Assembly: GCF_004341445.1 (NCBI RefSeq)
Contig: NZ_SLXV01000006.1
Location: forward strand, 1 to 64,000
Direction of reading: 5' to 3'
Origin: Baia soyae
GTDB taxonomy: Bacteria > Bacillota > Bacilli > Thermoactinomycetales > Thermoactinomycetaceae
DNA: 64,000 nt
Both the position numbers and the translations under genes were made by a program. The notes below the pieces were generated by a model. It was not told the origin of the DNA. It did not search any database and saw only the letters and a program-made list of their open reading frames with translations. Position 1 is the first letter of the stretch, and every line of letters starts with the position of its first letter. Shown in pieces: positions 47,854 to 57,246 of the stretch.

Positions 47854-48258
47854 TTAGGTAAGCCGTTTTTTTAGGTAATATCTTGTATGTTGACCTGGGT
47901 AATCTAGAATCCCAAAGATCTCATATCCATTTTTCAGATAAAAATCTTTTGCTTGAAAGTCAAAGGTATCTAGATGAGCCATGCGGCAACCCTTTTCTCG
48001 CGCATCACCTTCCATATGGCGTAATAAGTTTGAACCCAATCCACCCCTTCTATCTTTCTCATCAATCCAAAAAACAGTAATAAACAAACAACTTTCCTTC
48101 CAGTAGATAATTCCATTGATGCCGCCTCTAATACTTCCGATAGAATCCTTGATATGAAATCCAATTGAGGAAGCTTTGATGGGAACATGTGAACTGTTAT
48201 ATTCGTCAAGTCTTTTGTCAATAAAATCACGCTCATGCTTTTCACTCGTATAGATCAA
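47854..48258 (-). CDS. GNAT-family N-acetyltransferase
   Basis: A 134-residue GNAT protein. GINGIIYWKESCLFITVFWI covers strands 2-4, DEKDRRGGLGSNLLRHMEGDAREKG near 66 is the acetyl-CoA pyrophosphate loop (RRGGLG), and FDFQAKDFYLKNGYEIFG near 97 is the C-terminal motif. Substrate unknown. TTG 48258 lies 8 bases after AAGGAG and is preferred over the GTG that abuts the ribosome site. Single gene between the thi operon and spo0A. Confidence 0.75.
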   Translation of the reverse strand: MIYTSEKHERDFIDKRLDEYNSSHVPIKASSIGFHIKDSIGSIRGGINGIIYWKESCLFITVFWIDEKDRRGGLGSNLLRHMEGDAREKGCRMAHLDTFDFQAKDFYLKNGYEIFGILDYPGQHTRYYLKKRLT

Positions 48259-48290
48259 CTCTATCACTCCTTACGTTTTTACAAACCAAA

Positions 48291-48327
48291 ACACACCTGA
48301 ATCCAATCACTTTGGACTCAAGTGTGT
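48291..48327 (-). terminator. Terminator after spo0A
   Basis: ACACACTTGAGTCCA pairs with TGGATTCAGGTGTGT (15-bp stem with wobbles), T-rich tail on the minus strand, 29 bp past the spo0A stop. Confidence 0.8.
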
Positions 48328-48355
48328 CTTTATATGTTGGACAGGATTAACTAAC

Positions 48356-49141
48356 CTATCCCACCTTATGCTCAATTCGCAATTTATCCGCAACCATAGC
48401 GATAAACTCGCTATTAGTCGGTTTTGCTTTGCTTACATTGATCGTGTAGCCAAATAAGGTACGGATCGAATCCATGTTTCCTCTGCTCCAAGCTACTTCG
48501 ATCGCGTGACGAATCGCGCGTTCTACTCGGCTTGGGGTCGTTTTAAATTTCTCTGCAATCCGGGGATATAAGGTTTTCGTAATCGCACCCAGAAGATCAA
48601 CTTCGTTATATACCATCGTAATCGCTTCTCGTAAATAGAGATATCCTTTGATATGAGCAGGTACACCAATTTCGTGGATAACACTGGTGATACTCACATC
48701 GAGATGATTGGAGCGGGGTGAGAGTGAAGCAGCCATTGCATTGGTACGTGGGCGAATGACACTGCTTACTCCTTTCATCTGCCGAATTCGCTCGGTGAGA
48801 ACATCCATATCAAATGGCTTCAAGATATAGTAAGATGCCCCCAATGAAACAGCTCGTTGCGTAACCTCTTCTTGTCCAAATGCAGTTAGCATAATAATCT
48901 TTGGCATCGGTTGAAGTTGTAATTCTTGAATTTGCTCTAATACGCCTAATCCATCTAAGTGAGGCATGATAATATCGAGGACGAGTACATCAGGTACCTC
49001 TTTTTTTAAAATTTCAATGACCTCTCCGCCATTATAAGCTACTCCAACCACTTCTAAATCAGGTTGTGAAGATAGATGCTCTTTGACAAGCTCAGTAAAT
49101 TCTCGATTATCATCTGCTAATACAACTCGTATTTGATTCAT
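48356..49141 (-). CDS. spo0A: Sporulation master regulator Spo0A
   Basis: A 261-residue response regulator. Receiver domain 1-125: [10 protein letters not shown] (acidic pair), [15 protein letters not shown] (phosphorylated Asp near 54), MLTAFGQEE and YYILKPF (Lys). Spo0A effector domain from about 150: [40 protein letters not shown] (DNA-reading helix) and [16 protein letters not shown]. It commits cells to sporulation by binding 0A boxes. ATG 49141 follows GGGGAGAAAGG. The upstream spoIVB frame runs into it without a stop in the sequence as given, but the start and ribosome site here are normal. Confidence 0.96.
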   Translation of the reverse strand: MNQIRVVLADDNREFTELVKEHLSSQPDLEVVGVAYNGGEVIEILKKEVPDVLVLDIIMPHLDGLGVLEQIQELQLQPMPKIIMLTAFGQEEVTQRAVSLGASYYILKPFDMDVLTERIRQMKGVSSVIRPRTNAMAASLSPRSNHLDVSITSVIHEIGVPAHIKGYLYLREAITMVYNEVDLLGAITKTLYPRIAEKFKTTPSRVERAIRHAIEVAWSRGNMDSIRTLFGYTINVSKAKPTNSEFIAMVADKLRIEHKVG

Positions 49142-49188
49142 AACCTTTCTCCCCTCGTTGGTCCTGTCCCGAGAACTGGATAGAGTAC

Positions 49189-49218
49189 ATTTTCGACAAC
49201 TTACCAAATCATTCCTTC
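49189..49218 (-). promoter_or_regulatory. Putative sigma-H promoter of spo0A overlapped by a 0A box
   Basis: Minus strand: GAAGGAATG (49218-49210), 12 bases, GTCGAAAAT (49197-49189). Consensus RNAGGAWWW-N12-RNNGAATWW is matched at 8 of 9 and 8 of 9 positions. A perfect 0A box TGTCGAA (49198-49192) overlaps the -10 element. This would give sigma-H-driven, Spo0A-responsive expression about 50 bp before the start. Confidence 0.6.
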
Positions 49219-49227
49219 TATTTATAT

Positions 49228-50527
49228 TTAATTCCCTAACTTTTCCATTTTTTTGATAACGAAACAAAAAGCGGCTACCTGTTAAGGTCTCCGCTGATTG
49301 GTTTTCTAATGCTCCTGCATCTTTTAACATCCATTCGATATAAGTTCCATATCCAGAGCTTGGATCATTTACAAAAACGTGAGTAACAGCACCCACTAGC
49401 TTTCCATCTTGAATAATCGGACTTCCGCTCATCCCTTGAACAATACCCCCCGTTTTGGCTAGGAGACGAGGATCCGTCACTTTAATGATAAGTCCTTTTG
49501 TGGCAGCAAATTTCTGCTTAACGGCATGAGTAATTTGAATTTCAAATTCCTCCACCTTCTGTCCTTCGACAACGGTGTAGATCTTCGCAGGACCTTCCTT
49601 TACTTCATCGGAGAAGCCGACTGGAATCGCTTCACCTTGATTCGAAAGTTTTTCATCCATGCTCCCAAAAATACCAAAAGGCGTGTTTCTTTTTATGTTT
49701 CCTAGCACCTGATCTTCGTTAAAAAAGATCGCTCTCTTTTCTCCAGGTTTACCAGAAGCACCCTTTTGAATCGAAGTCACATTGGAGTGAACGATTTTCC
49801 CATCTCCAACTTGAATTGGCTGTCCTGTATCCAAATCAGAAATGATGTGGCCAAGTGCACCATACACTTTCTTTTGGGGATCATAAAACGTAAGCGTGCC
49901 CACACCCGCGGCAGAATCACGGATGAATAGACCCATTCGGTATTGTTGATCCTTCTCATCAAGCGCTAAGGGAAGGACTACTTTATATTGCTTGTCATCA
50001 CGTCTCAGCACGATTTGTAGCGACTTCGTTGTATTTCCTGCATCTTTAACAACCTTTGCTACATCTTGCGTACTTTTCACTTGTTGTCCATTGATCTCAA
50101 CTAAGTAGTCTCCTACATGAATATCTGCTTGTTCACCGGGAGACTTCTCACCCTCTTTTGTTGAAACCAGATGATGTCCAACAACTAAAATACCGGACGA
50201 CTTTAATTTGACCCCAATAGACTGTCCTCCCGGGATTACCTGTAGCTTAGTATGCTCTTTCGCATCAGGAGAATCCCCTATTTTCTGAAGACCTGCCATC
50301 GTTTGCACAGAGGACCTATTACTCCTTTGCAGGGCATTTGGAGTAGCAGGATTACCTGTAGCCGTGATGGGAATTGACAAGAATACGAGGTCTTCCCTTC
50401 CTTGGATCAAGTGTTGATTTCGAGGAAAGGAGAAATATTGTTGAAAAAGAGAAGATGTACTTCCCATTACCAAGAGAAGCACCAGGAGAACACCTAAAAA
50501 TTTGATTCGTTGTCTGTCTTTACGCAC
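49228..50527 (-). CDS. spoIVB: SpoIVB serine peptidase; frame apparently shifted near its 3' end
   Basis: An S55 signalling protease of the forespore. An N-terminal membrane helix (about 10-28) precedes a PDZ domain near 110-190 ([17 protein letters not shown]-like, [17 protein letters not shown]) and the peptidase domain with [10 protein letters not shown] (His) and [23 protein letters not shown] (nucleophile Ser). It cleaves SpoIVFA to trigger pro-sigma-K processing. The start is taken as GTG 50527 behind CAGGAG. As sequenced the frame continues through spo0A. With one base fewer in the 7-T run at 49248-49254 it would end at TAA 49230-49228, giving about 433 residues, close to the usual 426. 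Confidence 0.85.
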
Positions 50528-50689
50528 GTAAGAATCACTCTCCTGAGCTTCCCGCCAAACCACCAGCCCAAGCAATTACAGTTACATCTTGTACCATACG
50601 TTTAAAGTAACCTCAATCAACTCTGTTTATGTTACTCAAAAGCTTCCATCGAATCAAAATCACAGTCTCTGGAGCAAACCAGTTTTTGG

Positions 50690-52405
50690 TTAATCCACCA
50701 GCATACTCCAGCGCTTCTCTTTTACCACATTTGCCAAACGAATCATCTCAGTAGCGTGGTCTTTGGTTTTATCCGTGACTTCTACTCCACTTAACATTCT
50801 GGCTAGCTCTAAGACACGACCAGAATGGTCTAAACGGTCGATCTTGGCTCGGGTAGACGTAACTGTGCTCTGTTTCGAAATACCATAATGATGGTCCGCC
50901 ATACAGGCCACTTGGGGTAAATGGGTCACACATAACACTTGAAAACGTCCTGCGATATAAGCGATTTTCTCTGCGATAGCTTGGGCGGCTCGTCCGCTTA
51001 CTCCTGTGTCCACTTCATCAAAAATCAGTGTATCAACTTGCGTCACATCGGCAAAGATACAGGTAAGTGCCAGCATGATTCGAGACATCTCGCCGCCAGA
51101 AGCGATTTTTGCTAATGGACGAAGCGGTTCTCCCAAATTGGGAGCGATTAGAAACTCGACACCATCTTGCCCTGTACGAGTAAGCCGTCTTTGCGCATTT
51201 TCTTCCGCGTGAAAATGAACCCGGAATAAAGTCTCTCCCATATACAGGTCTGCCAATTCACGTTCCATTTCCACTTCTAATTTACGCGCTGCCTTCTTTC
51301 GAAGCTGTGTAATCTGCGAAGCGAGTACAAATAAACGTTCCTTGTACAGATCTTGATTCTTCTCCAAATCATCCCTGTGCACATCGCGGTCCAATAGTTG
51401 TGATAGCTCTGCTGAAATTAATTCCTCATACTCGAATATGTCTGGGATCGTTTCTCCGTATTTACGCTTTAGTTGCCCGATATGGTGAGCGCGCTCTTGA
51501 GCCTCCGCTAATCGCTTCGGATCAAAATCTAACGTATCTTGATAGTTGCTCATGTCTCGGATGATCTCATCTAACTGGTCGGCTACGCTAAGCAATTGTT
51601 CATGCAATACTTGCAGCTTCGGATCCAGATCCGCCACATTCGCTAGCTCTGATAACGCTTGCTGAAGGAAATCTAAGCCTTGGTGCTCCCCATATAAACT
51701 GCGATAGGAACGACTGACATGAGCCATTAATTTCTCCGTATTCGCTAGTTTTCGGCACTCGATCTCTAATTCTTCATCTTCACCCAAAATTAACTGGGTA
51801 TCTCGAATCTCTTGCAACTGATATTCTAACAAGTCGATACGTTGTACCCATTCTCGTTCATCTTGATTTAATCTTGCTAATTTACGCTCTATTTGAATAA
51901 ATTTATCATAATTTTCTTGGTACTCTGCTCGTGTGGTAAGAAGCTCATTTCCTCCATATTGGTCAATCCACTCAAGATGCATATCGATTTGATTTAATTT
52001 TTGGTATTCGTGCTGACCATGAATTTCAATCAGATGAGAGCCTATTTGTTTTAAAGTCCCGAGCGTAACCAATCTACCATTCACCCGGCAACTACTTTTT
52101 CCATTTGCCAATAGTTCTCGGCGAATCCATAAACTGCCCTCTTCGAGCTCAAGGCCTTGCTCTTCAAACAAGGCAGATAGCTGCTCACTCAGTTCACAGT
52201 CAAATACAGCTTCAATTTCAGCTTTTTCTTTTCCATGACGGACGAAATCAGCAGAAGCCCGGCCCCCCATCACTAGCCCAAGAGCATCGATTAAGATGGA
52301 CTTTCCAGCGCCTGTCTCCCCTGTCAACGCATGAAAGCCATGAGAGAAATCAATATGTAATTCTTCGATGATGGCAAAGTGACGAATTGATAACTGCCGA
52401 ATCAT
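50690..52405 (-). CDS. recN: DNA repair protein RecN
   Basis: A 571-residue SMC-like ATPase. Walker A ALTGETGAGKSILIDALGLVMGG near 26 (split blocks), long coiled-coil arms about 155-370, the signature KIASGGEMSRIMLAL near 435, and Walker B DTLIFDEVDTGVSG near 462. It gathers at double-strand breaks early in recombination repair. ATG 52405 has AGGAG 9 bases upstream; the ATG two codons earlier is too close. It follows argR by 12 bp. Confidence 0.94.
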   Translation of the reverse strand: MIRQLSIRHFAIIEELHIDFSHGFHALTGETGAGKSILIDALGLVMGGRASADFVRHGKEKAEIEAVFDCELSEQLSALFEEQGLELEEGSLWIRRELLANGKSSCRVNGRLVTLGTLKQIGSHLIEIHGQHEYQKLNQIDMHLEWIDQYGGNELLTTRAEYQENYDKFIQIERKLARLNQDEREWVQRIDLLEYQLQEIRDTQLILGEDEELEIECRKLANTEKLMAHVSRSYRSLYGEHQGLDFLQQALSELANVADLDPKLQVLHEQLLSVADQLDEIIRDMSNYQDTLDFDPKRLAEAQERAHHIGQLKRKYGETIPDIFEYEELISAELSQLLDRDVHRDDLEKNQDLYKERLFVLASQITQLRKKAARKLEVEMERELADLYMGETLFRVHFHAEENAQRRLTRTGQDGVEFLIAPNLGEPLRPLAKIASGGEMSRIMLALTCIFADVTQVDTLIFDEVDTGVSGRAAQAIAEKIAYIAGRFQVLCVTHLPQVACMADHHYGISKQSTVTSTRAKIDRLDHSGRVLELARMLSGVEVTDKTKDHATEMIRLANVVKEKRWSMLVD

Positions 52406-52417
52406 ATTCATCGTCTC

Positions 52418-52864
52418 CTAAAGCATATCTAAAAATCGTTGAACGATAGTAGGTACTAGTTCTTTATTACGTACAATTAGCATGATGGTATCATCACCTG
52501 CAATGGTTCCGATTACCTCATCCCATTCTAAATTATCCATCAAAGCTCCAATAGCCTGAGCGTTTCCGGGTAGGGTCTTCATGACAATTAAATTTTCTGC
52601 ATGATCGATCCCTACAAATGTTTCTTGTAACATTCTCTTCAATTTTTGGTTGGGATTAAAACGATTATCCAACGGAAGAGAGTATTTATATGTGCCGCTA
52701 TTGGTAGGAACTTTTACCAGATGTAATTCTTTAATATCACGAGATACCGTTGCTTGAGTTACATTATATCCAGCTTTTTTTAATTCTTCCACCAGTTCGT
52801 CTTGTGTTTCGATATCACAGTGGGTAATGATATCCCGAATCTTAATGTGCCTTTGCGCCTTCAC
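52418..52864 (-). CDS. argR: Arginine repressor ArgR/AhrC
   Basis: A 148-residue regulator. The winged HTH (residues 5-70) shows [21 protein letters not shown] and [19 protein letters not shown]. The C-terminal hexamerisation and arginine-binding domain has [15 protein letters not shown] and [14 protein letters not shown] with the DD pair that contacts arginine. It represses arginine synthesis and activates catabolism. GTG 52864 follows AGGAGG. The place before recN is conserved in Bacillales. Confidence 0.95.
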   Translation of the reverse strand: MKAQRHIKIRDIITHCDIETQDELVEELKKAGYNVTQATVSRDIKELHLVKVPTNSGTYKYSLPLDNRFNPNQKLKRMLQETFVGIDHAENLIVMKTLPGNAQAIGALMDNLEWDEVIGTIAGDDTIMLIVRNKELVPTIVQRFLDML

Positions 52865-52882
52865 AGTTGTTACCTCCTGTAG

Positions 52883-53743
52883 TTAACCCTTCTCATCGCC
52901 ATGAAGCTTTTTACGTACTACTTCAAAGAAGGAGCGTTCTCTCCACTTTACTAAATAGGTTTGATTTTGAGATCTTCTGATCCGAATCAAATCACCCTCA
53001 TGAATCTCAAAGCCAATTTGTCCATCAATAGTCATCCCCATCTCATGATGCGCAGCAGATACTCGTACTTCTAACTCACTCTCTGCTGGTAACACCATGG
53101 GCCGAGAAGTAAGGGTATGTGGGCAGATCGGGGTTAACAAGATCGCTTGAAACCCTGGCCACACAATCGGGCCACCGCAAGATAATGAGTACGCTGTAGA
53201 GCCAGTAGGAGTGGAGACAATAATCCCGTCACCTGAGTAACTACCTAAGAACATCCCATCCATACTAACCGAACAGTTGACGATTCTCCCAAATGAACCC
53301 TTGGCGATCCCGACATCATTAAAGGCGGTTCCTCGATGAACAATCTCTCCTTTTCGGATGCATTCTGCATCAATCATCATCCGTTCTTCAATACAAAAAT
53401 CATTATTTAGGACTCGATCTACAGCACTTCCTAGATTATCTGGCTCTGCCTCAGACAAAAAACCTAAGTTCCCTGTATTTATCCCTAGTATTGGCAACTT
53501 CGCCCCAGCTAACTCACGACCCACTCCTAAAAGTGTGCCATCTCCCCCTAGAACAAATACGATTTCCACACGATTGGGAAATTCTTTCAGCGGAATCCCG
53601 CAATCATCTCGGCCTAACACACTTGCTAAGCCCTGCTCGAGTAACACAAACGCATTTTTCGCACAGAGGAGTTGCATTAATTCCTTCGCAACCTGCAAAG
53701 CATGTGGTTTGCTGGCATTCATCATAATGCCGATTCGCTTCAC
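52883..53743 (-). CDS. nadK: NAD kinase
   Basis: A 286-residue ATP-NAD kinase. VFVLGGDGTLLGVGRELAG near 66 is the GGDGT motif, LGINTGNLGFLSE near 92 the NGD-type loop, ISTPTGSTAYSLSCGGPIVWP near 172 the glycine-rich substrate site. It makes NADP from NAD. GTG 53743 follows TAGGAG closely. It lies between tlyA and argR with one unknown gene, an arrangement seen in some but not all Bacillales. Confidence 0.94.
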   Translation of the reverse strand: MKRIGIMMNASKPHALQVAKELMQLLCAKNAFVLLEQGLASVLGRDDCGIPLKEFPNRVEIVFVLGGDGTLLGVGRELAGAKLPILGINTGNLGFLSEAEPDNLGSAVDRVLNNDFCIEERMMIDAECIRKGEIVHRGTAFNDVGIAKGSFGRIVNCSVSMDGMFLGSYSGDGIIVSTPTGSTAYSLSCGGPIVWPGFQAILLTPICPHTLTSRPMVLPAESELEVRVSAAHHEMGMTIDGQIGFEIHEGDLIRIRRSQNQTYLVKWRERSFFEVVRKKLHGDEKG

Positions 53744-53759
53744 AACTCCTACCCCATTT

Positions 53760-54293
53760 CTATTTGGTTATCGACCATGCTACAAGCATTCCTAATACAA
53801 ACACAACGATATAGCTCCACGGAAAAGGGGATCGTTTCTGAGAAGGAAATTCATATTGAAACGTGATTTCCTGCACACTGCGCGCCTCTACATCCACATA
53901 AAGCAAACCCATTGGCTTCGCTAATAAGTAAGAAGCAAAAAAAGAATCTCGTAAGGAAGCCCCTACTTTTTTTAGTGGTCTCCTCCGCCTTGAGGTGATC
54001 ACAGCATAACGGTTCCCATACTCATCCGTAGCAAATACATCGACAAACATCCGGCTATCAAAGCTTTCTTCACCGATTTTAATATGGAGGGGAATCTTCT
54101 GCTTTTCCGCATACGCTTCGTATCCATTTTCCTGTAAGATCGAAGGGATTTCACCCCTGAGCGGTTCAGGATCAGGACGAGTATTAAAAACCCAATCTTT
54201 CATCGAAGCAAACGAAAACCATTTTCTGAGGAAAAAGAAGAAGATGACTCCAACTAATAGGAATAAGACGATCGGATCTCCGGAACGTGTCAT
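53760..54293 (-). CDS. Hypothetical two-helix membrane protein
   Basis: A 177-residue protein. A first membrane helix (about 8-26, IVLFLLVGVIFFFFL) and a last one (about 155-172, WSYIVVFVLGMLVAWSI) flank a soluble middle with IPLHIKIGEESFDSRMFVDVFATDEYGNRYAVI, split in two strands, and KPMGLLYVDVEARSVQEITFQYEF. The middle domain is basic (SRRRRPLKK). I do not recognise it. ATG 54293 follows GGGGGAGG. It is between nadK (16 bp) and tlyA, so co-transcribed with housekeeping genes. Confidence 0.6.
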   Translation of the reverse strand: MTRSGDPIVLFLLVGVIFFFFLRKWFSFASMKDWVFNTRPDPEPLRGEIPSILQENGYEAYAEKQKIPLHIKIGEESFDSRMFVDVFATDEYGNRYAVITSRRRRPLKKVGASLRDSFFASYLLAKPMGLLYVDVEARSVQEITFQYEFPSQKRSPFPWSYIVVFVLGMLVAWSITK

Positions 54294-54350
54294 ACGCACC
54301 TCCCCCTTCCCCTACTAATTCGGAGTCATGAAAAAGAAACCTTTTTATTT

Positions 54351-55157
54351 TTAGGAAAAACGTTGATGTACTTCCTGTACGATTTTTGAAATTTGAGTCG
54401 CCCAATCTTCTTGAACAGGCGTCTCTTGTTTTTGAAGCAAGCTGATAAATTCAATATTTCCTTCTCCACCTGTAATAGGGGAACCCGAAATCCCTTTTAC
54501 AGAAAATCCATTGGAGTTGGCTGTAAACACAAATTTCAATAATACTTGCTCATGAATCTTAGGATCTTTTACAATCCCCTTTTTCCCAATCTGTTCTTTC
54601 CCCGCTTCAAATTGGGGTTTTACCAAGGCAATGGTTTCTCCGCCAACTGGCAAGAGTTGCCGTAAAACGGGCAAAATATGAGAAAGAGAGATAAACGACA
54701 CATCTATCGTAGCATAGGTAGGCTCTTCACCTGTCAGTTGCTTCTTTTCTAAATATCGAAAATTGGTCCGTTCCATGACGACCACACGGGAATCTTCACG
54801 AATCTTCCAAGCTAGCTGTCCATACCCAACATCGATCGCATACACCTGTTTCGCACCATTTTGCAGAGCACAATCTGTAAATCCACCTGTTGAAGCACCG
54901 ATATCTAGCACGACTTGATCTTGAACAGAGGTAGGAAAAACCTGCAACGCTTTCTCTAACTTTAATCCACCTCGGCTCACATAAGGAGAAACCTGTCCTT
55001 TAATCGTAATCGTCTTATCTACTGGCACCTTAGTCCCAGGCTTGTCGATTCGCTCCTGTTCAACCAAGACAAGCCCAGCCATAATGGCACGCTGGGCTTG
55101 CACGCGACTTTCATAAAAACCTTGTTGTACGAGTAACACATCAATTCGCTCTTTCAC
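54351..55157 (-). CDS. tlyA: TlyA-family rRNA methyltransferase (YqxC)
   Basis: A 268-residue protein. An S4 RNA-binding domain (1-62: RIDVLLVQQGFYESRVQAQRAI, split here) is followed by a FtsJ-like methyltransferase: VVLDIGASTGGFTDCALQNGA near 80 (SAM motif I), YAIDVGYGQLAWKIR near 103, and IALVKPQFEAGKEQIGKKGIV near 176. TlyA proteins 2'-O-methylate rRNA cytidines; the Bacillus orthologue's targets are less certain. GTG 55157 follows GAGGAT. It is 11 bp downstream of dxs. Confidence 0.9.
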   Translation of the reverse strand: MKERIDVLLVQQGFYESRVQAQRAIMAGLVLVEQERIDKPGTKVPVDKTITIKGQVSPYVSRGGLKLEKALQVFPTSVQDQVVLDIGASTGGFTDCALQNGAKQVYAIDVGYGQLAWKIREDSRVVVMERTNFRYLEKKQLTGEEPTYATIDVSFISLSHILPVLRQLLPVGGETIALVKPQFEAGKEQIGKKGIVKDPKIHEQVLLKFVFTANSNGFSVKGISGSPITGGEGNIEFISLLQKQETPVQEDWATQISKIVQEVHQRFS

Positions 55158-55168
55158 TGCGTATCCTC

Positions 55169-57055
55169 TTATACTTCCTGTTTTTTCTTTACAAAGCGGG
55201 TTACTTGATCAGCAATTTGAGGTGGCGTTAGTCCTACTTCCTCCATCTGCTGAGCCATACTTCCATGCTCTACAAAGTAATCTGGAATCGCAAGTAACTT
55301 TACCTTTGCATCATAAATCTCTCTTTGTGCAAAAAACTCTAACACTGCACTTCCGAAGCCACCTTGTAGGGCCCCTTCTTCCATTGTAACGATTGGCATC
55401 TGATCGTGATAAAGAGATAAGAGCATTTCTTCATCCAATGGCTTCACAAACCGAGCATTAACCACTTTCGCGCTAATTCCTTGTTTTTGAAGTAATTCTG
55501 CTGTTTGAATAGCTGGCTCAACCATGGACCCAAATGCTACTAAGGCTACATCTTCTCCATCTTGCACGGTTTCTGATTTCCCGATTGGAATGAGCTTAAA
55601 CTCTTCGTCCATCTGTACTCCAGTACCGTTTGCCTTCGAATAACGAACCGCAATTGGTCCTTTTCCATATTCGGTTGCTGTATAGAGCATGTGTTGAAGC
55701 TCATTTTCATCTTTTGGCATCATCATCACCATGTTTGGCTGGGAACGCATAAAGCCGATATCATAGATCCCTTGGTGAGTCTCGCCATCTTCTCCCACAA
55801 ATCCAGCGCGGTCGATCGCAAACACGACATGTAAGTTTTGCCGACAAATATCATGAACGACTTGATCATACGCACGTTGTAAAAAGGTCGAATAGATCGA
55901 AAAGACAGGGATAACCCCTTGCGTAGCAATACCCGCTGCAAAAGTACCAGCATGTTGTTCCGCAATCCCGACATCAAATGTGCGATCCGGGAACCGCCTC
56001 TGGAACTTCTCCAGTTTTGATCCTGTAAGCATGGCTGGAGAAATCGCTACGATCTTTGGATTCTCTTCTGCTAACTTGATCATCGTCTCCCCAAAAACAG
56101 CTGGGTAGGCTACTGGTCCGCCGGATTTTTTGGCAAATGCTCCTGATTCGATCTTATACGTTCCAACCCCGTGATAGTTCACTTGATCCTCTTCAGCAGG
56201 TTGGTATCCGTTCCCCTTACGAGTCACAATGTGTACTAGTACAGGACCTTTAGTATGCGCCGCTTGACGTAGGCACTCCATTAGATCCGTTAAATTATGG
56301 CCATCTATCGGGCCAAGATAGGTGAAGCCCAACGTTTCAAATAAAACTCCGTCTACAACTAGGAATTTCAAACTATCTTTGACACGTTCAAGCAGATGGG
56401 CAAATGGTGTACCCACAGAAGGGATTTTTTTAATAAGTGATTCCAGATCATGCTTGGTTTTCGAGTATGTCTTGTTAGTGCGTAGACGTCCTAGATAATT
56501 ATGGAGCGCTCCAACATTCGGACTGATTGACATTTCATTATCATTTAGTACCACAATGAGGTCTTTTTTCTCTTCCCCAATATGATTAAGCGCCTCGAGA
56601 GCCATACCACCTGTCAAGGCTCCGTCACCAATGATGGCAACCACTTTATTATCTTCACCTTTTAAATCACGTGCAGCCGCCATCCCCATCGCACCCGATA
56701 ACGATGTACTACTATGTCCCGTTTCCCACACATCATGTTCACTTTCGCTCATCTTAGGAAAACCGCATAAGCCTTTGTATTGACGAAGCGTTGGGAAAAG
56801 ATCCATTCGTCCTGTCAATAATTTGTGAACATACGCTTGGTGACCCACATCCCATAAAAACTTGTCCTTCGGACTATCGAATAAATAATGCAGAGCAATA
56901 GTCAGTTCTATTACACCTAGGTTAGAGGCGAGATGTCCGCCTGTTTTTGATAAACTTTCAATTAAAAATTGACGAATTTCCTCCGCTAACTTAGGTAATT
57001 CTTCTACTGGGAGTTTTTTCAGGTCGTCTGGTGATTGCATCTGCTCCAAGAGCAT
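55169..57055 (-). CDS. dxs: 1-deoxy-D-xylulose-5-phosphate synthase
   Basis: A 628-residue transketolase-like enzyme. [21 protein letters not shown] near 35 (split blocks), [18 protein letters not shown] near 146 (ThDP motif start) with [15 protein letters not shown] near 172 (its end), and [18 protein letters not shown] near 360 (catalytic Glu). It makes deoxyxylulose phosphate for isoprenoids and for the thiazole of thiamine. ATG 57055 has AGAGAGG 8 bases upstream; the earlier in-frame ATG at 57091 has none. It consumes thiamine diphosphate, linking it to the thi operon. Confidence 0.95.
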   Translation of the reverse strand: MLLEQMQSPDDLKKLPVEELPKLAEEIRQFLIESLSKTGGHLASNLGVIELTIALHYLFDSPKDKFLWDVGHQAYVHKLLTGRMDLFPTLRQYKGLCGFPKMSESEHDVWETGHSSTSLSGAMGMAAARDLKGEDNKVVAIIGDGALTGGMALEALNHIGEEKKDLIVVLNDNEMSISPNVGALHNYLGRLRTNKTYSKTKHDLESLIKKIPSVGTPFAHLLERVKDSLKFLVVDGVLFETLGFTYLGPIDGHNLTDLMECLRQAAHTKGPVLVHIVTRKGNGYQPAEEDQVNYHGVGTYKIESGAFAKKSGGPVAYPAVFGETMIKLAEENPKIVAISPAMLTGSKLEKFQRRFPDRTFDVGIAEQHAGTFAAGIATQGVIPVFSIYSTFLQRAYDQVVHDICRQNLHVVFAIDRAGFVGEDGETHQGIYDIGFMRSQPNMVMMMPKDENELQHMLYTATEYGKGPIAVRYSKANGTGVQMDEEFKLIPIGKSETVQDGEDVALVAFGSMVEPAIQTAELLQKQGISAKVVNARFVKPLDEEMLLSLYHDQMPIVTMEEGALQGGFGSAVLEFFAQREIYDAKVKLLAIPDYFVEHGSMAQQMEEVGLTPPQIADQVTRFVKKKQEV

Positions 57056-57140
57056 CGCGATCGCCTCTCTTTCTAGTTTCTTTATGCACAAAGTATAGCA
57101 TTTAAATTGACTTTTTATTGGTTGAAATGATCATATCAGA

Positions 57141-57175
57141 AAAACGCCGGTCACGAATCTTGGTTCGAACCGGTT
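57141..57175 (-). terminator. Terminator between ispA and dxs
   Basis: CCGGTTCGAA (57173-57164) pairs with TTCGTGACCGG (57157-57147), then CGTTTTT on the minus strand. Confidence 0.65.
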
Positions 57176-57246
57176 ACGATCTCAATCAAATCCCCTATGT
57201 ATGTACATATCATTCTTTTTAAACGTAATTATTATTATACCATAAT

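Noticed and set aside
48356-50575. A genuine SpoIVB-Spo0A fusion protein
   Set aside because: Spo0A has its own ribosome site and promoter elements, and a one-base change in a 7-A run restores a normal SpoIVB end. The fusion is listed as a finding, not as a gene.
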